Part shown: positions 7,441 through 16,832 of the stretch, piece by piece
How positions within the stretch are numbered: position 1 is the first letter of the stretch
Layout of the letters: each line of letters begins with the position of its first letter
From: an uncultured Collinsella sp.
Lineage (GTDB): Bacteria > Actinomycetota > Coriobacteriia > Coriobacteriales > Coriobacteriaceae
NCBI GenBank assembly: GCA_900757495.1
Contig: CAAENX010000014.1
Span: forward strand, 205,172-269,171
Reading direction: 5' to 3'
Length of the DNA: 64,000 bases
Made by a program: the position numbers and the translations under genes
The notes under the pieces: generated by a model
The model's input: the letters and a program-made list of their open reading frames with translations, nothing else
Database searches by the model: none
What the model was told of the DNA's origin: nothing

Positions 7441-8232
7441 ATGCCCACACCTTCCACTGCACGCATGCACGACTTCGAGGTCGTCTCGAACCAGGAGATC
7501 GCCGACGGCATCTTCTCGCTCGTTATCTCGGCCCCCAAGCTTGCAAGTGCGCTCAAGCCCGGTCAGTTCGTGAATATCGCCGTGCCGGGCGATGCTTCCT
7601 CGCTGCTTCGCGTGCCCCTGAGCTTCTATCGCGCCGACGCCGAGGCCGGCACCGTCGAGCTGTGGTACGCCGTCGTGGGCGATGATACCCGTCGTCTGTC
7701 GCAGATGGCCCCTGGCTCCACCTCCAACTTGCTGGGCCCCGGCGGCCGCAGCTGGCTTGTGCCCGAGGGCACCAGGAAGGCGCTGCTCGTGGCGGGTGGC
7801 ATCGGTGTTCCGCCCGTGCTCTGCCTGGCTGACTTGCTTGCCGAGCAGGGTGTGACCGTCGACGTGTGCCTGGGCTTTGGCACCGCGTCCAAGGCCGTGG
7901 GCGTCGATGAGTTCCGCGCGCTGGGAGCCACGGTTAACGTGTGCACCGACGATGGATCACTGGGCATGCACGGCTTCTGCACCGATCCTGCCGCCGAGCT
8001 GCTCGGCGAGGGCGGTTACGACTACGTCGCCAGCTGTGGTCCCGCCGTCATGATGAAGAAGGTCGCCGCCGCTGCCGCCGAGGCCGGCGCGTACTGCGAG
8101 GTGTCGCTCGAGCGCATGATGAGCTGCGGCTTTGGTGCCTGCAACACCTGCAATGTCGAGACGGTCGACGGTATGAAGGGCGCCTGCATGTGCGGCCCCG
8201 TGTTTGATGCTTCCAAGGTGGTGGTCTTCTAG
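7441..8232 (+). CDS. pyrK: Dihydroorotate dehydrogenase electron-transfer subunit
   Basis: A 263-aa FAD and [2Fe-2S] protein that passes electrons from PyrD to NAD. The N-terminal FAD domain carries LLRVPLSFYRAD, the NAD-binding part carries LLVAGGIGVPPVL, and the C-terminal cluster ligands are in MSCGFGACNTC with a last Cys in KGACMCG. It pairs with the downstream pyrD to make the class 1B dehydrogenase used by anaerobes, which avoids quinones. The ATG has GGGGGATTGGAG upstream. Its stop overlaps the GTG of pyrD. Confidence 0.93.
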   Translation: MPTPSTARMHDFEVVSNQEIADGIFSLVISAPKLASALKPGQFVNIAVPGDASSLLRVPLSFYRADAEAGTVELWYAVVGDDTRRLSQMAPGSTSNLLGPGGRSWLVPEGTRKALLVAGGIGVPPVLCLADLLAEQGVTVDVCLGFGTASKAVGVDEFRALGATVNVCTDDGSLGMHGFCTDPAAELLGEGGYDYVASCGPAVMMKKVAAAAAEAGAYCEVSLERMMSCGFGACNTCNVETVDGMKGACMCGPVFDASKVVVF

Positions 8233-9155
8233 TGGGTACCGTGAACATGGCCGTCGATTTCGGCGGCGTTAAGATGCAGAACCCCATCAACACCGCAGCC
8301 GGTACCTTTGGCTACGGTTGGCAGTTCCAGAACTTCTTTGATGTCTCCCAGCTGGGTGCCATCACCACCAAGGGTTGCGCTGCCGAGCCCTGGCCCGGCA
8401 ATCCCGCACCCCGCATGGCCGAGATCCCCGGTGGCATGATCAATTCCGTGGGCCTGCAGAACCCCGGTGTGGCCGCTTTCGCCCGCGAGTCCGGTCCGTG
8501 GCTCGAGCAGCTCTCCAAGGACGGTTGCCAGGTCATCTGCCAGGTTGCCGGTCATTCCGTGGACGAGTTTGTCCGTGCGCTCGAGATGTATGTCGAGCTG
8601 TGCCCCTGGGCTGCCGGCTATGAGATCAACGTGAGCTGCCCCAACATTGCTGCCGGCGGTGCCGCCATGGGCTCCACGCCCGAGGGCGCCTCTGCCGTCA
8701 TGGCCGCGTGCCGCAAGGTGACCGACAAGCCGCTGTTTGTGAAGATGGCCCCGGTCAACGTTGCCGAGGTTGCCAAGGCTCTCGAGGCCGCCGGTGCCGA
8801 TGGTCTTTCGGTCATCAACTCCATCCAGGGTATGGCCATCGACGTCCACACCCGCAAGTCGCGTGTGGCCAAGCCCAAGGGCGGTCTTTCAGGCCCGCTG
8901 TGCCATCACATCGCCGTGCGTATGGTCTGGGAGGTTGCCCAGGCCGTCGACATTCCCATCAACGGCGTCGGCGGCGTCATGACCGGTGAGGACGCGGCCG
9001 AGTTTATCCTGGCTGGCGCTACCTGCGTATCGGTCGGTATGGCCAACTTCGTCGATCCGTGCGCTTCGCTCAAGATTGCGCGCGAGCTCGAGGCCTGGGC
9101 CGAGTCCCAGGGCGTGAAGGACATCAACGAGCTGGTAGGTGCTTTCGAATGCTAG
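8232..9155 (+). CDS. pyrD: Dihydroorotate dehydrogenase, class 1B catalytic subunit
   Basis: A 307-aa FMN TIM-barrel enzyme oxidising dihydroorotate to orotate. INVSCPN carries the catalytic Cys of class 1 enzymes; VKMAPVN and GVGGVMTGEDA are FMN/phosphate-binding stretches. The GTG at 8232 overlaps the pyrK stop and has AAGGTGGTGG ahead; GTG 8241 and ATG 8247 are alternatives. Pairing with pyrK indicates NAD-linked class 1B. The gene overlaps pyrF by seven bases. Confidence 0.93.
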   Translation: MGTVNMAVDFGGVKMQNPINTAAGTFGYGWQFQNFFDVSQLGAITTKGCAAEPWPGNPAPRMAEIPGGMINSVGLQNPGVAAFARESGPWLEQLSKDGCQVICQVAGHSVDEFVRALEMYVELCPWAAGYEINVSCPNIAAGGAAMGSTPEGASAVMAACRKVTDKPLFVKMAPVNVAEVAKALEAAGADGLSVINSIQGMAIDVHTRKSRVAKPKGGLSGPLCHHIAVRMVWEVAQAVDIPINGVGGVMTGEDAAEFILAGATCVSVGMANFVDPCASLKIARELEAWAESQGVKDINELVGAFEC

Positions 9156-9865
9156 AGACCGATGCCCGCGACCGCGTTATCGTTGCCCTCGACTGCGACC
9201 GTGAGCGTGCGCTCGAGCTCGCCCATGAGCTTTCGGGCCATGCCGCCTGGCTCAAGGTGGGCATGACGCTCTATTACGCTGAGGGCCCCGAGATCGTCAA
9301 GACCTTTAAGGACCTGGGCTTCAAGGTGTTCCTCGACCTTAAGTTCCATGACATTCCGCATCAGGTGCGCGGTGCCGCTCGCTCGGCCTCGCTTGCCGGT
9401 GCCGACTTGCTTTCGGTTCACGGCTTGGGTTCGGGTGCTATGCTCGCCGCCTGTCGTGAGGGTGCCGAGGAGGCACGCGAGGATCGAGCCAAGCTCGTCG
9501 CCATTACCGTGCTTACGAGCATGAATCAGGATGCGTTGAGCGAGATCGGCGTCGAGTCGCCCGTTGCCGAGGAGGCCGCCCGTCTGGCAAAACTCGCCCA
9601 GGCCAACGGTATCGACGGCATCGTGTGCTCGCCGATGGAGGCTCATGACATGCGTGAGCTGCTGGGCCCCGATGCGTTGATTGTGACCCCGGGCGTGCGT
9701 CCGGTTGGTGCTGCGCTGGGCGATCAGTCCCGCGTGGCCACGCCTTCCCAGGCTATCGAGCGCGGCGCGAGCCATATCGTGGTGGGCCGCCCCATTACCG
9801 GCGCCGACGATCCGGTTGCCGCGTTTGACGCCATCGTTGCCGAGCTGGTCGAAAACGTCGCGTAA
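9149..9865 (+). CDS. pyrF: Orotidine 5'-phosphate decarboxylase
   Basis: A 238-aa TIM-barrel enzyme producing UMP from OMP. The catalytic signature DLKFHDIPHQV is present, as are the N-terminal VIVALDCDRERAL and the C-terminal VTPGVRP / VVGRPITGADDP phosphate-binding loops. The start is the ATG at 9149 within the end of pyrD; an upstream extension overlaps pyrD and lacks family similarity. It is the last gene of the operon. pyrE and carAB are not in this cluster. Confidence 0.95.
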   Translation: MLETDARDRVIVALDCDRERALELAHELSGHAAWLKVGMTLYYAEGPEIVKTFKDLGFKVFLDLKFHDIPHQVRGAARSASLAGADLLSVHGLGSGAMLAACREGAEEAREDRAKLVAITVLTSMNQDALSEIGVESPVAEEAARLAKLAQANGIDGIVCSPMEAHDMRELLGPDALIVTPGVRPVGAALGDQSRVATPSQAIERGASHIVVGRPITGADDPVAAFDAIVAELVENVA

Positions 9866-9910
9866 AAGATTCCCTCAAGTCACCACTTTTGGGTCTCATT
9901 AGCACAAATT

Positions 9911-9977
9911 AGCCCCTGTGCCTGCGAAAACTTTCCCATCCTTTGTGTGGAATCGCAGGTCGGGGGCTCTTCTTTTA
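9911..9977 (+). terminator. Terminator of the pyr operon
   Basis: A long stem: AGCCCC plus CCTGCGA (9911-9916, 9921-9927) pairs with TCGCAGG plus GGGGCT (9953-9959, 9963-9968), with a 4/3-nt internal loop, followed by CTTCTTTTA. Confidence 0.8.
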
Positions 9978-10104
9978 GCGCGATATATTGCACTTTTTGC
10001 GGGTATCGTCTAACCTATGGAGCCGCGATTGAGCATTTTGTACGTTTTACGTGCTAAAATGCCAAATATTGAATCAGATATAACCCAACTATTTGGAGGT
10101 ACGA

Positions 10105-10413
10105 ATGGCACTCCCTCAGCTTACCGATGAGCAGCGCAAGCAGGCTCTTGAGAAGGCTGCCGCCGCACGTCACGCTCGCGCAGAGCTCCGTGAGCAGATC
10201 AAGAAGGGCGAGAAGTCCCTCGAGTCCGTGCTCAACTCCGATGACCCCATTGCTTCCCGCATGAAGGTTTCCACCCTCATCGAGTCTCTCCCCGGTTATG
10301 GCAAGGCCAAGGCCGCCAAGATCATGGAGGAGCTCGGCATCTCCGCTACCCGTCGCGTCCAGGGCCTTGGCGTCCGTCAGCGCGAGCAGCTCCTCGAGCA
10401 GCTGACCAAATAA
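10105..10413 (+). CDS. mihF: Actinobacterial integration host factor (mIHF)
   Basis: A 102-aa nucleoid-associated protein of the mIHF family, known from mycobacteria and Streptomyces, where it binds DNA and aids integration and nucleoid compaction. The helix-two-turn-helix-like stretch VSTLIESLPGYGKAKAAKI is the signature, preceded by a charged N-terminal helix. GGAGGT lies just before the ATG. mIHF followed by gmk and rpoZ is a common actinobacterial order and is strong lineage evidence. An extended -10 (TGCTAAAAT) lies at 10052-10060. Confidence 0.93.
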   Translation: MALPQLTDEQRKQALEKAAAARHARAELREQIKKGEKSLESVLNSDDPIASRMKVSTLIESLPGYGKAKAAKIMEELGISATRRVQGLGVRQREQLLEQLTK

Positions 10414-10983
10414 GTGAGCGCTCAGGATTCAAAGCTCTTTGTGATTTCTGGACCGTCAGGCGCGGGCAAGGGCACGCTCGTCACTCGTGTGCGCGAGCGT
10501 CGCTCTAACCTGGGCCTGACGGTTTCGGCTACCACGCGAGCCCCACGCAAAGGCGAGGTCGATGGCGTCAATTACTTTTTCCTGACGCGCGAGGAGTTCG
10601 ACCGCCGCGTGGCAAACGGTGAGTTTGTTGAGTGGGCCGAGGTCCACGGTAACTGCTACGGCACGTTGGTGAGCGAGGTTCAGTCCAAGCTCGCCTCTGG
10701 TTCGTCTCTCATCTTGGAGATCGATGTCCAGGGTGCCCTGCAGGTTAAGGAGCGTTTCCCCGAGGCCGTGCTGATCTTTATCAAGCCACCCTCGCTCGAG
10801 GTGCTCCGCGAGCGTCTGGTCGGTCGCGGTACCGAGACGCCCGAGACAATCGAGCTGCGTATGGCAAACGCCGCCCATGAGCTTGCCCTTGCCGACCGCT
10901 ACGACGACGTCGTGGTGAATGACGATCTCGACCGCGCGACCGACGAGCTCGTTCGCGTTCTCGATATGCATGAAAGGATCTGA
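10414..10983 (+). CDS. gmk: Guanylate kinase
   Basis: A 189-aa kinase converting GMP to GDP. The P-loop GPSGAGKGTLV lies near the N-terminus; the GMP-binding segment includes SATTRAPRKGEVDGVNYFF. The GTG start abuts the mihF stop with no spacer, so translation is probably coupled. Confidence 0.95.
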   Translation: MSAQDSKLFVISGPSGAGKGTLVTRVRERRSNLGLTVSATTRAPRKGEVDGVNYFFLTREEFDRRVANGEFVEWAEVHGNCYGTLVSEVQSKLASGSSLILEIDVQGALQVKERFPEAVLIFIKPPSLEVLRERLVGRGTETPETIELRMANAAHELALADRYDDVVVNDDLDRATDELVRVLDMHERI

Positions 10984-10988
10984 GGTCC

Positions 10989-11270
10989 GTGTCCGTTGTA
11001 AAGCCTTGCATTGACGATCTTCTGGAGAAGACCGATCACAACCGCTTCCTGCTCGCTTCGCTTGCCTCTAAGCGTGCCTGCGACATCAATAGCATGCTGC
11101 GCGGCCAGCATAACCGCGTGCTTGCCGTCCAGGATGTCGACGACATCACCATCGCGCTCTCCGGTGCCGATACCATCTCGATGGCTATGGACGAGATCGT
11201 CGACGGCGATATCTCCTACGACGAGGCCCGTTACGAGAAGGCGCTCGGCCATAAGGTTGCTGAAGCCTAA
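10989..11270 (+). CDS. rpoZ: RNA polymerase omega subunit
   Basis: A 93-aa protein with the conserved segment NRFLLASLASKRACDINSML, which chaperones the beta' subunit into RNA polymerase. It starts at GTG five bases after gmk and ends immediately before thiI. The tail after residue ~60 is acidic and variable, as usual. Confidence 0.93.
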   Translation: MSVVKPCIDDLLEKTDHNRFLLASLASKRACDINSMLRGQHNRVLAVQDVDDITIALSGADTISMAMDEIVDGDISYDEARYEKALGHKVAEA

Positions 11271-12515
11271 ATGGCAGCTCGCGTCTGCCTGGTCCACTAT
11301 CACGAGGTTGGACTGAAGGGCAAGAACCGCGCACATTTTGAGCATATCCTCATGGATAACATTAAGGCGGCTTTGGCCGCCTTTTCCGTGAATGCCGTGT
11401 CTCGAATTTCCGGTTATATCCTCGTGACCTTTAACGAGCATCAAGCCGACGAGGCGGCGCGTGTCATCCGCACCGTCCCCGGCGTTGCCCGTGTCTCCCT
11501 GGCCTATCACACCAATCGCGACCCGCAGGAGTACTGCGCGGCGGCTGTTAAGGCGCTGCGTGAGTTTGGCCCCTTCGATTCGTTTAAGGTGCACGCCAAG
11601 CGCTCCAATACCGACTATGAGCTCACCTCGATTGATATCAATCGTCAGGTGGGCGAGGTGCTGTGCGAGGCCTTCCCCGACAAAATGGTTCAAATGCATG
11701 ACCCCGATGCGATGGTGCACGTACTGGTGGTTCAGGGTAGCGTCTACGTTTATGCGCGCTCCGAGCGCGGCGTGGGTGGCCTTCCGGTGGGATCTGCCGG
11801 CAAGGTCGTGACGCTTCTGTCGTCGGGCATCGATTCTCCGGTGGCGACCTGGATGCTCGCGCGTCGCGGCGCGGTGTGCGTGCCGGTACATTTCTCCGGT
11901 CGTCCGCAGACGCCCGATACGAGCGAGTATTTGGTGCAGGACATCATCCGTGCGCTTGAGCCGGGTGTCCAGATCGGCCGCCTGTACGTGGTGCCGTTCG
12001 GAGATTGCCAGCGTGAGATTTCCGTCACCTGTCCCAGCAACCTGCGCGTGATCATGTATCGCCGCATCATGTATTCGGTTGCCGAGCGCATTGCGCATAT
12101 CGAGGGCGCCAAGGCCATCGTGACCGGCGAGTCGCTCGGTCAGGTTGCCTCCCAGACGCTCGAGAACATCATGGCCGTCAACGAGGCCGTGAAGATTCCC
12201 GTGTTTCGTCCGCTCATCGGGTCCGACAAGCAGGAGATCATTGCGCGCGCTCAGGAGATCGGTACGTTCGATATTTCTACTGAGGCAGCGCCCGACTGCT
12301 GCACGCTGTTTATGCCGCGTCGTCCCGAGACGCACGCTAAACTCGATGCCGTGCACGAGGCCTGGGAGCTGTTCGACCACGAAGAGATGATCGAGCGCCT
12401 GCTTAAGCAGACCGAGTATATCGACTTCTTCAGCAACACGTACAAGGCCCCTAAGACCTTAAAACGCAAACATTCGGAGCTTGCTCCGCGTGAGATTTAC
12501 CAAGATCACGAATAA
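11271..12515 (+). CDS. thiI: tRNA 4-thiouridine synthase ThiI (no rhodanese domain)
   Basis: A 414-aa enzyme that adenylates and thiolates U8 of tRNA; in many bacteria it also supplies sulfur for thiamine. It has an N-terminal ferredoxin-like/THUMP region (VGLKGKNRAHFE) and a PP-loop LLSSGIDSPVATW around residue 180. Length and ending show there is no C-terminal rhodanese domain, as in Bacillus-type ThiI, which takes sulfur directly from a dedicated cysteine desulfurase. Its ATG follows the rpoZ stop directly; a strong terminator ends the operon. Confidence 0.9.
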   Translation: MAARVCLVHYHEVGLKGKNRAHFEHILMDNIKAALAAFSVNAVSRISGYILVTFNEHQADEAARVIRTVPGVARVSLAYHTNRDPQEYCAAAVKALREFGPFDSFKVHAKRSNTDYELTSIDINRQVGEVLCEAFPDKMVQMHDPDAMVHVLVVQGSVYVYARSERGVGGLPVGSAGKVVTLLSSGIDSPVATWMLARRGAVCVPVHFSGRPQTPDTSEYLVQDIIRALEPGVQIGRLYVVPFGDCQREISVTCPSNLRVIMYRRIMYSVAERIAHIEGAKAIVTGESLGQVASQTLENIMAVNEAVKIPVFRPLIGSDKQEIIARAQEIGTFDISTEAAPDCCTLFMPRRPETHAKLDAVHEAWELFDHEEMIERLLKQTEYIDFFSNTYKAPKTLKRKHSELAPREIYQDHE

Positions 12516-12525
12516 TTGCCTGCAT

Positions 12526-12558
12526 AGACCGACGATACGCCTGTATCGTCGGTCTTTT
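12526..12558 (+). terminator. Terminator after thiI
   Basis: AGACCGACGATAC (12526-12538) and GTATCGTCGGTCT (12543-12555) form a perfect 13-bp stem with a 4-nt loop, followed by TTT. Confidence 0.9.
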
Positions 12559-12633
12559 ACTATCTGGGCAAATGATGCCATGATGTTCATTCGCTGACGT
12601 GTGACTGAATAAATGGACATGTTCGCGCAAGGT

Positions 12634-12662
12634 TTTGGTCGGTATTTGGTTTGACCGTCAAA
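12634..12662 (+). promoter_or_regulatory. Paired TTTGGT direct repeats upstream of comEA
   Basis: TTTGGT occurs at 12634-12639 and 12645-12650, exactly 11 bases apart. It is followed by TTTGACCGTCAAA (12650-12662), a palindrome around one base that includes a possible -35 TTGACC. No good -10 follows, as expected for an activator-dependent promoter. Eighteen bases here match the recA upstream array at 16 positions. Confidence 0.5.
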
Positions 12663-12728
12663 ACTGGTTTGTCCATGCGGTTCGTTTTGCTGCGTTTTCC
12701 TGACACGATGGTGTTGGGAGGTTTTGCT

Positions 12729-13442
12729 ATGGCGCAGCGCGAACAACACGAACGGGTCAAAAAGATGGACCGCTGGGCGGGCAAGTTGCTCGGGCATAAA
12801 GCGGTGGTGGTGGCGATACTCGTCGTCATCGCGATGGCGAGCGGGCTGGCGATGGCGAGTTTTGGCGGCGAGTCCGGAGGCGTGTCGTTTGAGCGGGCTG
12901 GGGACTCGGGCTCATCGGCAGAGCCGGGTCCTAGCGTTGATTCGCATGATCGTGAGTCCGATGGATCTTCGCACAAAGCTTCTGCCGAATTGAAGGTCTA
13001 TGTCGATGTCGATGGCGCCGTTGTGTCACCCGGTGTGTACCGGCTTATGGATGGCGCGCGGGTGGCGCAGGCAATTGATGCCGCCGGAGGATTGACACCC
13101 GAGGCAGATGTGACAGGGCTCAATCGGGCATCCAAGGTCGCAGACGGACAAAAAATATACGTACCAAAGGTGGGGGAGCAGCAGGCGGTTGCCGCGGGCG
13201 GTGGAGCCGATGACGGAGCTGTCTTGGCTTCAGGCGCGAATGATATGGCGGGGCTCGTCAATATCAATACAGCGAGCGCGGCGGAGCTGCAGACGCTCTC
13301 GGGCATTGGGCCTTCTATGGCTCAGTCGATTATCGACGAGCGCTCGAAGAATGGTCCCTTCGCCTCGGTCGATGATCTGATGCGTGTATCTGGCATCGGT
13401 GAGAAGAAGCTTGCCAAAATCAAAGATTGTATCTGCGTATGA
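12729..13442 (+). CDS. comEA: ComEA-type DNA receptor for transformation
   Basis: A 237-aa membrane-anchored DNA-binding protein. In order: a basic N-terminus; one membrane helix VVVAILVVIAMASGLAMA (about residues 29-46); a Ser/Gly-rich linker; an SLBB domain (VYVDVDGAVVSPGVYRL to KIYVPKVG); and a helix-hairpin-helix pair (VNINTASAAELQTLSGIG and LMRVSGIGEKKLAKI). ComEA binds incoming dsDNA and hands it to ComEC. The ATG at 12729 has GGGAGG upstream. The stop overlaps the comEC start (ATGA). Confidence 0.92.
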   Translation: MAQREQHERVKKMDRWAGKLLGHKAVVVAILVVIAMASGLAMASFGGESGGVSFERAGDSGSSAEPGPSVDSHDRESDGSSHKASAELKVYVDVDGAVVSPGVYRLMDGARVAQAIDAAGGLTPEADVTGLNRASKVADGQKIYVPKVGEQQAVAAGGGADDGAVLASGANDMAGLVNINTASAAELQTLSGIGPSMAQSIIDERSKNGPFASVDDLMRVSGIGEKKLAKIKDCICV

Positions 13443-15742
13443 GCACGCCCATGCGCGAGCATGTGATGCCCCCGCGGCCCCTCATGCCATGGACGATGGC
13501 CTTGTTTGCCGGCCTGTGCGTTAGCTGTGTCTTGGTGCTCAATGTGGCCGCTGATGCGATACTGAGGGAGCGGGCGCCGGCGGTCGGACCGCTATGGGCT
13601 ATTCCTGTTGCGGCGGCGGTATTCGTTGTGCTGGTTCAATTCTGTGCGCGGCTTGCACCTTTAAAGCGGTGGCTGTATGCCGCGTCCGTCGGTCTCGTGG
13701 CGGGAGCGGTCGTCTCGGCGTGGTGGGCTGTGGGTGCGCTCAGCGCCTCGAAGGCGCTCGACGGTCGAGCGGCAAGCGGCCTAGAGTTTGTCGTGCAGGG
13801 TGATCCATCCATAAACGTTGACGTTTATTCCTATACCTGTAAGGCACGCGCGGACGGCAAGAACTTAGCAACGGTTCGTCTGTCGTGCGACCGCGAGCTT
13901 GGTGCCGGGTCTCATGTGCGTGTTATCGGCCGCGTTTCTCGTTTTGAGAACGATGCGTATGGGCGCTCGCGCGTACTCCGAGGCGAGGTGCGCAAGGTTA
14001 AAGCCGTTCGGATTGTGTCGGTCGATGTGGGCTCTCGGGGGTCGCTGCTTCGGCTGCGAAATGGGCTGCTTGCGTCCATCGCGCCTGCGACCGACCCGGC
14101 GCGTGCGCTCATAGCCGGTGTCATCTGCGGTCGTTCGGCGGAGTTGCGTGCCCTGCCTGCTGGCGATTGGTTTGCGGTGACGGGAACGGCGCATCTCATT
14201 GCCGTTTCGGGTAGCCATTTGGCTATCGTTGGCTATTTAATCGAGGGCGTTCTGCAAAAAACTCGCTGTTCACGTGGGTTGCAACGGATACTGTTGGCGC
14301 TCACGCTTGTAGCGTATGCCTCATTTACGGGCGCGTCTCCCTCGGCCGTGCGCGCGTGCTGCATGGTGTTCGCGACGCTTGTCGTAAACGGCGCGGGGCG
14401 TCGCCGACATGGCGCATCGGCACTCTTCGTAACCATGTCCATCTTTGTGCTGCTCCGCCCAACGGTGCTGTTCGATATGGGTTTTCAGCTCTCGTGTGCC
14501 AGTGTCTTTGCCATCCTGTGCTTTTGCCCGTACGCCACCTACGCTCTGGGAGAGCTGGGTGTGCCGACGGGCGTTGCCAGCATGCTTTCCGTCACACTGT
14601 GCTCGCAGTTGGCGACGCTGCCCATCACTATTCCTGCTTTCGGTACGTTCTCGCTCATTGCTCCGCTGGCAAATGCGGTCATCGGTCCGGTGGTGAGTCT
14701 TCTGCTCGCTGTGTCGATCGCGCTGGTTCCCTTTTCGCTCGTGGCGCCGTTGCAAGCTTGGGCGCTCGTTGTGCCCATGATTGCCGCCCGTTGCGCGCTG
14801 TTCTTCGAGCAGCTGTTTGCTGCCGTTCCAGGTGCATCCGTGAGTGTGCCGCCTGATAGCATGTGGATTTACCTGGTGCCGTGTTTGCTGGTGGTTCTGC
14901 TGGTCTGGTGGCCGCGTCCCTGTGCACGTCCTATGGCGGTGGGGCTTGCGTGCCTGGTGCTCTTGGCTGCGATTCCGTACATTTACTGGGATCGATTCGC
15001 TCCGCCTTCGGTGACGGTGCTCGACGTGGGCCAGGCCGATGCGATTCTTATCCGCCAGGGCGGCGCGGTAGCGCTCGTCGACTGCGGGCTCGACGAGCGC
15101 GTGGTGGCGGCGTTGGTTCGCAATAACGTTCACCATATCGACGCCGTCTTCGTGACGCATTGGGATGAAGACCATTGGGGTGGTCTTCCCGATGTGCTCG
15201 ATCAGTTTTCTGTCGGGACGATTGCCGTGGCGGCGGATGCGCTGGAGGATGCTCCTGCCGAGGTATTGAACCGACCTGGCGTGGAGTATCGGCAGGTGCG
15301 TCGTGGGGATACGGTCGACATCGGCTCATTTTGCGCTCGCGTGATGTGGCCATTCGAGTCCGTGGATGGCGAGGGAAATGAGGACTCGCTTGTCCTGCTG
15401 CTCTCTTATGTTCAGGAAGGTAAGGGCCTGCGAATACTTCTCACCGGTGATGCTGAGCTCGACCAAGAGCGGGAATTCGTGCAGGAGGTGGGGGACATCG
15501 ATGTCCTTAAACTTGGGCATCACGGCTCCAAGGTTTCAGTCGATGGTGAGTTGCTGGACATTCTGACGCCCGAGCTTTCCCTCGCAAGCGCCGGTGAGGG
15601 AAATCGATACGGCCATCCGTCCGATGCCTGCATCGATGCCGTGAAGGAAGCGGGTGGTGTGTTCGCGTGTACCATCGAACACGGCGACATTACCGTCACG
15701 CCGACTGCGAATGGTTTTGCGATGCGATGCCAGCGACCGTGA
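13439..15742 (+). CDS. comEC: ComEC/Rec2 DNA-uptake channel
   Basis: A 767-aa polytopic membrane protein forming the ssDNA channel in natural transformation. It has N-terminal hydrophobic helices, a central competence domain (starting near LIAVSGSHLAIVGYLIE), and a C-terminal metallo-beta-lactamase-like domain with VLDVGQADAILI, THWDEDHWGG and LLTGDAELDQ. The family's full length is retained with no frameshift, so the channel is probably functional. The start overlaps the comEA stop. Confidence 0.92.
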   Translation: MSTPMREHVMPPRPLMPWTMALFAGLCVSCVLVLNVAADAILRERAPAVGPLWAIPVAAAVFVVLVQFCARLAPLKRWLYAASVGLVAGAVVSAWWAVGALSASKALDGRAASGLEFVVQGDPSINVDVYSYTCKARADGKNLATVRLSCDRELGAGSHVRVIGRVSRFENDAYGRSRVLRGEVRKVKAVRIVSVDVGSRGSLLRLRNGLLASIAPATDPARALIAGVICGRSAELRALPAGDWFAVTGTAHLIAVSGSHLAIVGYLIEGVLQKTRCSRGLQRILLALTLVAYASFTGASPSAVRACCMVFATLVVNGAGRRRHGASALFVTMSIFVLLRPTVLFDMGFQLSCASVFAILCFCPYATYALGELGVPTGVASMLSVTLCSQLATLPITIPAFGTFSLIAPLANAVIGPVVSLLLAVSIALVPFSLVAPLQAWALVVPMIAARCALFFEQLFAAVPGASVSVPPDSMWIYLVPCLLVVLLVWWPRPCARPMAVGLACLVLLAAIPYIYWDRFAPPSVTVLDVGQADAILIRQGGAVALVDCGLDERVVAALVRNNVHHIDAVFVTHWDEDHWGGLPDVLDQFSVGTIAVAADALEDAPAEVLNRPGVEYRQVRRGDTVDIGSFCARVMWPFESVDGEGNEDSLVLLLSYVQEGKGLRILLTGDAELDQEREFVQEVGDIDVLKLGHHGSKVSVDGELLDILTPELSLASAGEGNRYGHPSDACIDAVKEAGGVFACTIEHGDITVTPTANGFAMRCQRP

Positions 15743-15820
15743 CGACGTCGTTGGCGTGCGGTGGGCCCCTGGGCTAGAATGGCACGGAACGAATGCGAAG
15801 GCCTGCGGGAGGGGAGCGCA

Positions 15821-16783
15821 ATGTCCGAAACCGGTCTGCTGCCGGCATATCTGATCGTCGGTACCGACGGAGTCAAGCGCGATCACGCCGTCTCGCGTAT
15901 GAAAGCGCGTCTGGAAAAGTCGGGCATGGTCGAGTTCAACCTCGACGAGCGCGACATGACCAAGGACCCCGATATCGAGTCCATTATCGGATCGCTTAAC
16001 ACCTTTCCCATGGGCAGTGAGTTTCGTCTGGTAATCCTCGATGGCTGCTCAAAGCTCGCCAAGGCGGTCTCGGAGCCGCTCGTTGGGTATCTGGCGAGTC
16101 CCAGCCCCACAACGGTCTGCCTCATCATCGCCGACTCACTTGCCAAGAATGCGCGCCTGTATAAGGCAATCGCCAAGATCGACAAGAAGGCTATCGTCGA
16201 TTGCTCGGGTACCAAGCGCTGGGAACTGCCGCGCCGTGTTCAGCAGATGGCGACGCAGCGCGGTAAGTCGATTTCGACGGCGGCCGCCGAGGAGCTCGTC
16301 TCGCGTTCGGGCGAAAACACGCGCATGCTCGATAACGACTTGGCTAAGCTTGCCCAGATGGTCGAGGCGCCCCAGATTGAACTTGCCGATGTTGAGCGCT
16401 GGATTGTACGTACGGCCGAGGTCCAACCCTGGGACTTCCTCAACGCCGTCTCGGCTCGCGATATGCGGCGTTCGCTCGAGCTCTTTAAGCTCCTGCCCTC
16501 CAAGAGCTACGTGTGGACTTACACATTGCTGTGCGGTCGCATCCGTGAGCTGATCGTCGCCAAGGCGCTTGATGCGCGCGGACAGGGTCGCGAGCTGGCC
16601 GCAACGCTCAAGCTCCAGTCCTGGCAGGTCAAGAATCACCTTACCTGGGCGCGTCGCTTTTCGATGGCAGAGCTCATCGCAGCGCTCGAGGGTGCGGTCG
16701 ATGTGGAGCTCGCGCTCAAGGGTTCGGCCGATTCTCAGACGGCGCTTTTGCTCTGGATTACGAACATCTTGAGAAAATCGTGA
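15821..16783 (+). CDS. holA: DNA polymerase III delta subunit
   Basis: A 320-aa clamp-loader subunit that opens the beta sliding clamp. The N-terminal AAA-like domain reads LPAYLIVGTDGVKRDHAV; the C-terminal part carries the helical collar. GGGAGGGGAG precedes the ATG; an upstream open stretch lacks family similarity. Placement after comEC and before rpsT is a widespread order. A -10-like TAGAAT lies at about 15774-15779. Confidence 0.9.
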   Translation: MSETGLLPAYLIVGTDGVKRDHAVSRMKARLEKSGMVEFNLDERDMTKDPDIESIIGSLNTFPMGSEFRLVILDGCSKLAKAVSEPLVGYLASPSPTTVCLIIADSLAKNARLYKAIAKIDKKAIVDCSGTKRWELPRRVQQMATQRGKSISTAAAEELVSRSGENTRMLDNDLAKLAQMVEAPQIELADVERWIVRTAEVQPWDFLNAVSARDMRRSLELFKLLPSKSYVWTYTLLCGRIRELIVAKALDARGQGRELAATLKLQSWQVKNHLTWARRFSMAELIAALEGAVDVELALKGSADSQTALLLWITNILRKS

Positions 16784-16832
16784 TGATACCTGCCTATTTG
16801 ACAAATTCGTTCTATCCCTTTGAGAGGGAGCG

